Part shown: piece after piece, positions 61,901 through 64,000 of the stretch
Numbering within the stretch: position 1 is the first letter of the stretch
Layout: each line of letters opens with the position of its first letter
Assembly: GCF_021155765.1 (NCBI RefSeq)
Contig: NC_060112.1
Location: 2,976,001-3,040,000 of the forward strand
Length of the DNA stretch: 64,000 nucleotides
DNA from: Diprion similis
Lineage: Eukaryota > Arthropoda > Insecta > Hymenoptera > Diprionidae
Reading direction: 5' to 3'
Notes under the pieces: model-generated
The model's database searches: none
What the model saw: only the letters and a program-made list of their open reading frames with translations
What the model was told of the DNA's origin: nothing
Program-made: the position numbers and the translations under genes

Positions 61901-63977
61901 AAATTATCGTTTACGTTATTATATACCTCCTGGCTCGTTTCTTTTGGAATTATATAAAATTCCTGGACACTTCTCATCTCTTCGTATGCATGAATTGTAA
62001 ATTTGTAGCAGAATTCAATGTTCTATTTGCACGTCTTTTTATAGAACATCATAATCGATATTCTTTCCCCTGCATTTTTCTTTATCGATTTTTTATTACC
62101 AATATATTCATTAGAATTATTGAATTTTTCCACCATCGTTAATTGCGTTATTATAACTTCAACACGACTCGGGTTAAAATTGATAAAATTATATTCTTTT
62201 TCATATTTTTCTTTTCAATTCATATCTTTTGTATCTGACATTTGCATGGTCAATATACCGTGGATATGCAATCAGGTCCGTGGAGAATAAAAAATTGGCA
62301 CTTTAGTGGACCGTGCGAGAAATACATCGACATCGTTGAAACGAAAAAGGATTCTGCATGAAGAATATAACACGTATGTATATTAGATACATGTATATGT
62401 GGACATCTCTGCGGTGCCAGCATCTCTCTCTCTCTCTCTCTCTCTCTCTTCCCCTCTCTCTTCGTTTCTCTCTTGATCGTGACGATAAATGTGTCACGGC
62501 GTAATATAAAAGTGATAAAAGTGAGGAAGGTAGGAAGGAATGCAGAATTATAGCATAACATGCCGCCTCCGGGTTGAGGAACCGTGAATTGTCGTTGATG
62601 GTATAGTATAGATGGTATAGAATTTGAAAACAAAAATTCATTCTTAACGTACTATAGCATAATATAGGTGCGGCCAAAAACGCATCAACTACTGTGCTCT
62701 TTGAAAATTCATGTATAAGTATAAGGTATCTGCGTTATTGATAGTATAATATGCTAACGGGTGTAAGTGTGAGTAGAGATTATGGGAAGAGAAACGCAAA
62801 AAAATTATCGCAAATCGTTAGGTTAAGATTCAGGCAAAAACCCATCACTGCACTCTGTCTCTATCGCTCTACCGTTTTCCGTACCGCTAATGTTGTAAAT
62901 TACTGCTACTACTTGGCATATTTTTTCCCCATTAATTTTTTCACCCACTCTACGTTCTAGCGGGTAAGAAGACGATTCCAACGACACCAGACACGATGCC
63001 AGTCCGATAATTCATGCTTAAGTTATCGCGTCTTGAAATAAAACAACGGCCATTGTTCGATTGACCGTTGAGCGCTAGCAGCCGATTTTTAACATCGAGG
63101 GCAAATATTTCCGCGGCGAGTTGACGGAACGACGAGTTGTTTGGTGTCGTTGGAATCGGCTCGATCCCCTCTACAGATTCGACGTAACGGAGGAATGAAT
63201 TTCCGTTGAAAAAAATCTGAAACTGATGGAAAAATAGGTTGCATACAGTTTCACATCTCTGAATAATATTAAATTCAATCCGCGTTCGCTCAGTAGCGTG
63301 AATACAACGGCGATCGATTCGAACGGGGAAAACTGCGTGTCTGTTCGACGAGTGTGTGAGTGTGTCAGGCCAGAGTGAAAGTGGAAACAAAATGGCCATA
63401 AAAGCTTGTGGTGTGGCGTGTCGTACGTGTATCCGTGAGTGTATAAATATCGTTTGAAAGATATTTACACACACAGAGAAACGCGCACACGTACTCACAT
63501 ACAGTTGCATTCGCAGATAAATACTGGAATCTCAAAGCTTTCGGGTCGCGTATATATATAATATATCGTGTATACAAGAATCGAGGTATGTAAGCTATGA
63601 AAGCGATTTGTCAGGCTTGATTGACTAATAAATTATATATACTTGTATACTATAAAAATAAGAATTTATCGTTTTGTTAGTCAGAACTGCAGCGTCAAGC
63701 TCGGTGTGTAATAGTGGTAGCTTATCATTATTATACATCATTATATGACGATAATAACAGCAATAATAATGATGATAATAATGATTGAAATTAATAATAG
63801 TATAAATCGGTCAGTATAGTAAACGGTATGCAATACTTCGAGTTGTATATATTTTATATACGTATAACAAATATATACGAGCTCGTGTTTTTTCCTTCAA
63901 AGCTTTACCTTCGGCCAAGTTATCGAGGGTCGCCGGTCGTCGTTCGAGGGCCACGTTCTCGCTCCCTCGACCCGTTA
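17669..63977 (-). CDS. sei: seizure / ERG (Kv11-type, KCNH family) voltage-gated potassium channel, 5'-incomplete
   Basis: Core exons in transcription order: 63977-63909, 60975-60851, 60643-60563, 40514-40274, 39137-38956, 31014-30860, 30129-30009, 29924-29804, 28789-28480, 28095-27759, 27520-27321, 27254-27130, 24599-24263, 19923-19684 and 17981(or 17987)-17669, giving about 985 residues. Optional cassettes lie at 25566-25471 and 25166-25026. Diagnostic features are the [15 protein letters not shown] block before S1, an S4 with periodic arginines, the selectivity filter SVGFGNV (GFG, as in ERG channels), a C-linker, a cyclic-nucleotide-binding homology domain and a C-terminal heptad segment. 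The first visible exon starts out of phase 0, so the true N-terminus, including any PAS domain, lies past the right edge. ERG channels sit in the plasma membrane as tetramers and repolarise neurons and muscle; fly sei mutants seize at high temperature. Introns reach about 20 kb. Confidence 0.96.
18047..19683. other. sei intron before the terminal exon
   Basis: AT-rich intronic DNA with no recognised gene and a G-run at 19468-19477. It could conceal one more small exon whose length would reconcile the phase-0 acceptor near 18046. I did not find a convincing one. Confidence 0.5.
19684..19923 (-). CDS. sei: sei C-terminal exon, Ser/Thr/Gln-rich
   Basis: The exon is 240 nt, phase 1 nt in and 2 nt out. 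It encodes a disordered cytoplasmic stretch ([16 protein letters not shown] to FRRGEFRTG) with no domain. The acceptor is TTTTTCAG and the donor GG|GTGAGT. It is GC-rich compared with its surroundings, which supports coding. Confidence 0.85.
21501..22083. mobile_element. MITE with 14-bp perfect terminal inverted repeats
   Basis: GGGGTATTCTGGTC at 21501-21514 is exactly repeated in inverse at 22070-22083. The 583-bp interior has no convincing gene; the open frames in it are low complexity. It lies in a sei intron, about 250 bp upstream of the nested basic-protein gene. Confidence 0.8.
22332..23259 (+). CDS. Unrecognised two-exon gene for an Arg/Lys-rich protein, nested antisense in a sei intron
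   Basis: I do not recognise a family. Exon 1 is 22332-22610 (93 codons, phase 0, donor GAG|GTGAAA). The intron is 22611-23031, with a T-rich tract ending CCAAAG. Exon 2 is 23032-23259 (75 codons plus TAA). An in-frame TGA at 22272 precedes the ATG with no other ATG between, so 22332 is the natural start. The predicted 168-residue protein is extremely basic: clusters such as [26 protein letters not shown] and [11 protein letters not shown] in exon 1, and [10 protein letters not shown] in exon 2. The C-terminal third is less charged ([20 protein letters not shown], then SRYIKPANS) and could form an amphipathic helix. There is no signal peptide or membrane segment. GC content is well above the flanking intron. 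By composition it could be a sperm nuclear basic (protamine-like) or other nucleic-acid-binding protein; this is only inference. It is transcribed opposite to sei, between sei exons 24263 and 19923. Confidence 0.65.
23260..24262. other. Intron sequence 3' of the nested gene
   Basis: No gene is visible. The stretch contains an A-run at about 23341-23356, GAT/ATG triplet repeats around 23758-23790 and an A-run at 23931-23952. The first hundred bases presumably include the nested gene's 3' UTR. Confidence 0.5.
24263..24599 (-). CDS. sei: sei C-terminal exon with heptad (coiled-coil) segment
   Basis: The exon is 337 nt, 2 nt in and 2 nt out. The key stretch [20 protein letters not shown], followed by [14 protein letters not shown], aligns with the C-terminal coiled coil of mammalian ERG (LEQRINRLTRQVSSVE-type), which helps subtype-specific tetramer assembly. 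The acceptor is CTCCGCAG and the donor CAG|GTAGGA. The rest is Ser/Pro-rich. Confidence 0.93.
25026..25166 (-). CDS. sei: sei optional cassette exon B (141 nt)
   Basis: A good acceptor (CTCTCTTCCGCAG) and donor (CACG|GTACAG) flank a stretch that is open only in the phase required by its neighbours (2 nt in, 1 nt out). It is exactly 47 codons long, so it can be included or skipped without a frameshift. It encodes a Ser/Thr/Pro/His-rich segment (for example [20 protein letters not shown]). It sits in the cytoplasmic tail just before the heptad exon and may add phosphorylation sites. Confidence 0.75.
25471..25566 (-). CDS. sei: sei optional cassette exon A (96 nt)
   Basis: The acceptor TTGTTCAG and donor CAAG|GTACGT bracket 32 codons in the correct phase (2 nt in, 1 nt out). 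The peptide [20 protein letters not shown], continuing [11 protein letters not shown], looks like genuine coding sequence rather than noise. Inclusion or skipping keeps frame with both the 27130 donor and the 25166 or 24599 acceptors. Confidence 0.8.
26065..26438. mobile_element. Foldback MITE, about 374 bp, in a sei intron
   Basis: The ends are AGTTTGGTGTCCCTCTGA and TCAGAGGGGGGCACCAAACT. The arms, about 165-170 bp each, are near-perfect inverted copies around a spacer of roughly 30 bp centred near 26255; the inner pair is GATTTCTTGACGCGCTTCAT and ATGAAGCGCGTCAAGAAATC. The high arm identity suggests recent activity. Confidence 0.9.
27130..27254 (-). CDS. sei: sei exon after the cyclic-nucleotide-binding region
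   Basis: The exon is 125 nt, 1 nt in and 1 nt out. It encodes [20 protein letters not shown] followed by [18 protein letters not shown]. The acceptor is TTGCCACAG and the donor ACCG|GTCAGT. It is conserved-looking, acidic and cytoplasmic. Its phase-1 donor is the hub for the two downstream cassettes. Confidence 0.88.
27321..27520 (-). CDS. sei: sei exon with Gly-rich linker
   Basis: The exon is 200 nt, phase 0 in and 2 nt out. It starts [13 protein letters not shown], contains a [11 protein letters not shown] run and ends [12 protein letters not shown]. The acceptor is TACAAACAG and the donor TA|GTAAGT. It encodes a disordered cytoplasmic linker after the cNBHD. Confidence 0.88.
27759..28095 (-). 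CDS. sei: sei exon: cyclic-nucleotide-binding homology domain
   Basis: The exon is 337 nt. It encodes [20 protein letters not shown], then [39 protein letters not shown] and LEITFNMRD. This is the cNBHD of ERG channels. The F-N-M triplet near the end matches the position of the intrinsic-ligand motif (FNL in HERG) that occupies the would-be nucleotide pocket. The family does not need cyclic nucleotide for gating. Confidence 0.97.
28480..28789 (-). CDS. sei: sei exon: end of S6 and C-linker
   Basis: The exon is 310 nt. It encodes [20 protein letters not shown], then [20 protein letters not shown] and a C-linker ending [10 protein letters not shown]. Sequence agreement with ERG-type S6/C-linker is nearly complete, which separates it from EAG and ELK paralogues. 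Confidence 0.97.
28823..29408. mobile_element. Foldback MITE, about 586 bp, between the pore and C-linker exons of sei
   Basis: The ends are TTAAGGTGCTTATCAAGACG and the inverse ending CAAGCACCTTAA. The arms of roughly 170 bp include GTTGTACA, AAACGCGGGGAT and GATCAGAGTGAAACTT in inverted orientation. The left arm begins only 33 bp after the intron's 3' acceptor on the minus strand. One arm of the same family stands alone at 54503-54708. Confidence 0.9.
29804..29924 (-). CDS. sei: sei exon: pore helix, selectivity filter and start of S6
   Basis: The exon is 121 nt. It encodes [20 protein letters not shown], then [22 protein letters not shown] rather than GYG is typical of ERG/EAG-class filters. 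The donor GGAT|GTGAGT splits a Ser codon completed by the 28789 acceptor. Confidence 0.97.
30009..30129 (-). CDS. sei: sei exon: S5-P turret
   Basis: The exon is 121 nt. It encodes [20 protein letters not shown], then [20 protein letters not shown]. This is the long extracellular turret characteristic of ERG channels. NDT motifs are possible N-glycosylation sites. The acceptor TTTTCAG restores the Trp codon split at 30860. Confidence 0.95.
30312..30616. mobile_element. Foldback element, about 305 bp, in a sei intron
   Basis: The arms TGTCGCTTATTTTGACTATT (30312 on) and AAATAAGTGACGATT (ending about 30619) are inverted, as are ACGCTTACGCATCACTAA (30337-30354) and TTAGTGATGCGTAAGCGTG (30572-30590). 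The interior is non-coding. Exact ends are uncertain by a few bases. Confidence 0.75.
30860..31014 (-). CDS. sei: sei exon: S4 voltage sensor and S5
   Basis: The exon is 155 nt. It encodes [20 protein letters not shown], then [20 protein letters not shown] and [12 protein letters not shown]. The positively charged residues recur every third position, as in voltage sensors. The donor after ATCTG splits the Trp codon. Confidence 0.97.
31015..34692. other. sei intron, microsatellite-dense
   Basis: No gene was seen. It contains a (GAAT)n run at 31797-31833, an (AAT)n run at 32787-32830, a (GT)n run at 33544-33567 and many A/T homopolymers. Triplet runs create false poly-Asn and poly-Tyr open frames. 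Confidence 0.6.
34693..35010. mobile_element. MITE of about 318 bp with TA flanks
   Basis: The terminal inverted repeats CAGAGTGATTATCTAACG / CGTTAGATAATCACTCTG are 18 bp and perfect, and TATA-type sequence flanks both sides, consistent with a TA target duplication (Tc1/mariner-like). It is non-coding. A degraded, interrupted copy lies at about 13150-13790. Confidence 0.87.
35011..38955. other. sei intron, AT-rich with dinucleotide and triplet tracts
   Basis: No gene was seen on either strand. Long TA tracts lie at about 35525-35568, 36040-36070 and 36325-36355, with AAT/GAT triplet runs at about 37545-37620. Confidence 0.6.
38956..39137 (-). CDS. sei: sei exon: S2-S3 region
   Basis: The exon is 182 nt. 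It encodes [20 protein letters not shown], then [20 protein letters not shown] and [20 protein letters not shown]. The acidic residues of S2/S3 that pair with S4 charges are present. The donor is GAG|GTAAGA. Confidence 0.96.
39345..39900. mobile_element. Foldback MITE, about 555 bp, in a sei intron
   Basis: The outer arms are GTCTCAGCTCCAAGTGACCA and TGGTCACTTGGAGCCGAGAC. The inner arms include a duplicated motif GCCGGCAT(A/G)TAGGCAACCGAG on the left and CGGTTGCCTACATGCCGGCG plus a second copy on the right. It is GC-richer than its surroundings, and the open frames in it are artefacts of the arms. Confidence 0.87.
40274..40514 (-). CDS. sei: sei exon: common acceptor exon with S1
   Basis: The exon is 241 nt, starting in phase 0 at [15 protein letters not shown] and running through [20 protein letters not shown] and S1. 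Its acceptor (TTTTGTTTTAG) receives the long-isoform exon at 60563 and, by phase, both alternative first exons. Vertebrate ERG1a and ERG1b join at this same residue. Confidence 0.96.
41300..42250. promoter_or_regulatory. Relatively GC/CpG-rich island 5' of the common sei exon
   Basis: This stretch has clearly higher GC and CpG content than the flanking intron and contains a short GAGAG(G/A) repeat near 41950-41972. Open frames here resemble nothing known. It could be an internal promoter for a short sei isoform; that is an inference from composition and position only. Confidence 0.25.
42251..45052. other. Long sei intron segment, no gene seen
   Basis: Unremarkable AT-rich intronic DNA apart from the repeat fragment at 44062-44175. 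Confidence 0.55.
44062..44175. mobile_element. Partial second copy of the 13335-13756 MITE
   Basis: It starts TCAGGATGTCCAGTTATTTG and stays aligned with the left end of the 13.3-kb element through AGTTTGTTCTCATG and AACAATAAATGAAAAATACAA, then stops matching. The right terminus is missing. Confidence 0.8.
45053..45720. mobile_element. Probable MITE with GGGGGCAC / GTGCCCCC termini
   Basis: The ends GGGGGCACCTCTGACTAGAA and TTCTAGCCATCTAG...GTGCCCCC are inverted repeats with an offset. The interior of about 670 bp has AT-rich non-coding sequence. Boundaries are moderately certain. Confidence 0.6.
45757..45905 (+). pseudogene. Fragment of a non-LTR retrotransposon reverse transcriptase
   Basis: A short stretch reads VVPIF in one frame and then, after a frameshift near 45773, [20 protein letters not shown] followed by [15 protein letters not shown]. 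This matches the conserved RT block (VVPIFKKGD..NYRPISLLS..SKIFE-type) of jockey/RTE-class LINEs. About 50 codons survive, ending at a stop near 45905. It is a dead relic. Confidence 0.8.
46278..46562 (-). CDS. sei: Alternative first coding exon of sei (ERG1b-like N-terminus)
   Basis: The ATG at 46562 opens 95 codons: [20 protein letters not shown], then Ala/Pro-rich and Arg-rich stretches, ending [10 protein letters not shown] at the donor GAG|GTAGTC in phase 0. Joined to the 40514 acceptor it reads [11 protein letters not shown], equivalent to the human ERG1b junction ([11 protein letters not shown]). The frame is also open upstream to beyond 46766 but lacks an ATG there, so that part is either 5' UTR or would need an upstream exon. 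It is strongly GC-rich against an AT-rich background. The product would lack the PAS domain. Confidence 0.75.
46780..47400. repeat. Three degenerate tandem copies of a 160-250 bp unit
   Basis: Each copy starts with a variant of CCGTCGATAAAGAGGACGA (46785, 47036 and 47261) and ends with a variant of TTTCACTCACGA(A/C)TTTATTAA (about 46980, 47222 and 47384). The middle is T-rich. The third copy is shortened. The array abuts the 5' side of the alternative sei first exon, so it lies in its likely promoter or 5' UTR. Confidence 0.8.
47401..51219. other. sei intron, no gene seen
   Basis: AT-rich with an (ATT)n run near 47648-47680, a TA tract at 49785-49812, and many T/A homopolymers. Open frames are low-complexity Phe/Ile/Tyr runs. 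Confidence 0.6.
51220..51660. promoter_or_regulatory. GC-rich purine/pyrimidine-biased island in sei intron
   Basis: The island contains a GAGAGGGAGGGAGG-type tract at 51360-51425, a C-run at 51511-51523 and CT-rich sequence. Such tracts often mark promoters (GAGA-type sites). A minus-strand ATG frame at 51494 runs into a possible phase-1 donor that does not fit the sei acceptor. No exon is claimed. Confidence 0.25.
52530..53140. mobile_element. Foldback MITE, about 610 bp, in sei intron
   Basis: Long inverted arms: left GCATTTTCCTCAAAAACTGC, TACATGAAAAATGACTTGAC and TCTACATCGAATTATGTTCT pair with right AGAACATAATTCAATGTAGA, GTCAAGTCATTTTTCATCTA and GCAGTTTTTGAGGAAAATGC. The centre is near 52835. 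The outermost ends are blurred. Confidence 0.85.
54280..54480. repeat. Two direct copies of a ~55-bp motif
   Basis: GATTCGATCGGTACTCTAGT...CAAGTTATTCAAAT (about 54297-54333) recurs as GATTCGATCGGTTCTGCGAT...CGAGTTATTCGAAT (about 54441-54478), spaced by about 144 bp, beside the solo MITE arm. Confidence 0.65.
54503..54708. mobile_element. Solo arm of the 28823-29408 foldback family
   Basis: It is the inverse of the left arm of the 28.8-kb element: it shares AGTTTCACTCTGATCGCTTG, TTTTCGAGGTGTACAACGCG and the end CACCTTAA. The other arm is absent, so it is a truncated or rearranged copy. Confidence 0.85.
55112..55438 (-). CDS. sei: Second alternative first coding exon of sei
   Basis: The ATG at 55438, immediately preceded by an in-frame TAA, opens 109 codons ending TKPRAEQ at the donor CAG|GTGAGG, phase 0. 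It is therefore compatible with the common acceptor at 40514 ([11 protein letters not shown]). The peptide is Gly/Ala/Pro-rich with a central [20 protein letters not shown] helix-like segment. It is GC-rich against a strongly AT-rich surround, which supports coding. It shows no PAS domain. A pure T70 tract lies about 130 bp upstream on the plus strand. No transcript evidence is available, and it could belong to an unrecognised separate gene. Confidence 0.65.
55568..55637. repeat. Homopolymer of 70 T (A70 on the sei sense strand)
   Basis: An uninterrupted run of 70 T on the plus strand lies 130 bp upstream of the alternative sei start at 55438. Length in an assembly is unreliable for such tracts. 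Confidence 0.9.
55638..60562. other. Long sei intron segment, no gene seen
   Basis: AT-rich. It includes an (ATT)n run at 56081-56121, an (AAT)n run at about 56801-56834, a (GT)n/(TA)n run at 58256-58290, and a GC-richer patch at 59050-59330 in which no exon could be supported. Confidence 0.55.
60563..60643 (-). CDS. sei: sei long-isoform exon before the common acceptor
   Basis: The exon is 81 nt, phase 0 both sides: [20 protein letters not shown], then MGEKVAQ. The final GEKVAQ joins VLSLGADV, as [14 protein letters not shown] does in mammalian ERG1a. The acceptor is CGTTCCAG and the donor CAG|GTTAGT. Confidence 0.93.
60851..60975 (-). CDS. sei: sei long-isoform N-terminal linker exon
   Basis: The exon is 125 nt, 2 nt in and phase 0 out. 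It encodes [20 protein letters not shown], then [20 protein letters not shown]. The SDL motif matches the linker of ERG1a upstream of S1. The acceptor is ATTTTCCAG and the donor AAG|GTAAAT. Confidence 0.9.
60976..63908. other. sei intron, no gene seen
   Basis: AT-rich, with a (TC)n run at 62423-62449. One 186-codon minus-strand open frame (63510-62950) has an ATG but no recognisable domain, and I could not connect it to sei. Confidence 0.5.
63909..63977 (-). CDS. sei: Most 5' sei exon visible in the window
   Basis: The exon is 69 nt, 2 nt in and 1 nt out: [20 protein letters not shown], then AE. The phase-1 donor GAAG|GTAAAG joins the 60975 acceptor to make an Ala codon. Because it starts mid-codon, at least one more coding exon lies beyond the right edge. 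Confidence 0.8.
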
Positions 63978-64000
63978 CTAAAATATTATATTTAACACCT

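Noticed and set aside
62950..63510. 186-codon ATG open frame on the minus strand
   Set aside because: Long for this AT-rich DNA, but I recognise no domain and it has no visible partner exon in phase with sei. It also contains the 16-bp inverted repeat. Kept only as a note.

Overview
The window is eukaryotic nuclear DNA, most likely from an insect. It is AT-rich, full of mono-, di- and trinucleotide microsatellites, and its genes have GT-AG introns. Four conserved animal genes can be rebuilt exon by exon with every reading phase closing. The order resembles an insect, possibly hymenopteran, genome, but I cannot prove the order from sequence alone. Layout: (1) 574-2493, minus: RNF113A, a CCCH plus RING spliceosomal E3 ligase, 6 exons, 326 aa. 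(2) 3571-5236, plus: Orc4, an AAA+ origin recognition subunit, 5 exons, 452 aa, divergent from RNF113A. (3) 5925-9627, minus: Amt, an ammonium transporter, 11 exons, 557 aa, convergent with Orc4 and containing one GC-AG intron. (4) 9628-17668: gene-free, with microsatellites and three foldback elements; part is probably the 3' UTR of the next gene. (5) 17669 to beyond the right edge, minus: seizure (sei), the ERG/Kv11-type potassium channel, spread over more than 46 kb. Fifteen core exons are identified, encoding about 985 residues; the extreme 5' end lies outside the window. Two extra in-frame cassette exons sit in the C-terminal region. Two large alternative first exons (46278-46562 and 55112-55438) splice in phase to the same acceptor at 40514, and a third minimal one is possible at 40634. 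This is the same arrangement as the vertebrate ERG1a/1b isoforms. Within a sei intron and on the opposite strand, 22332-23259 holds an unrecognised two-exon gene for a 168-residue, very arginine/lysine-rich protein. It is the best candidate here for something undescribed. The introns and intergenic DNA carry about a dozen non-autonomous foldback (palindromic) elements with recognisable terminal inverted repeats. Two of them appear twice in the window, and one is inserted into another. One fragment of a non-LTR reverse transcriptase is also present. No tRNA, rRNA or CRISPR array was seen. The four genes do not form a functional unit: they serve splicing/ubiquitylation, replication licensing, ammonium transport and neuronal/muscle repolarisation. 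All exon coordinates below are inferred from open frames, splice consensus and phase agreement, not from transcripts.
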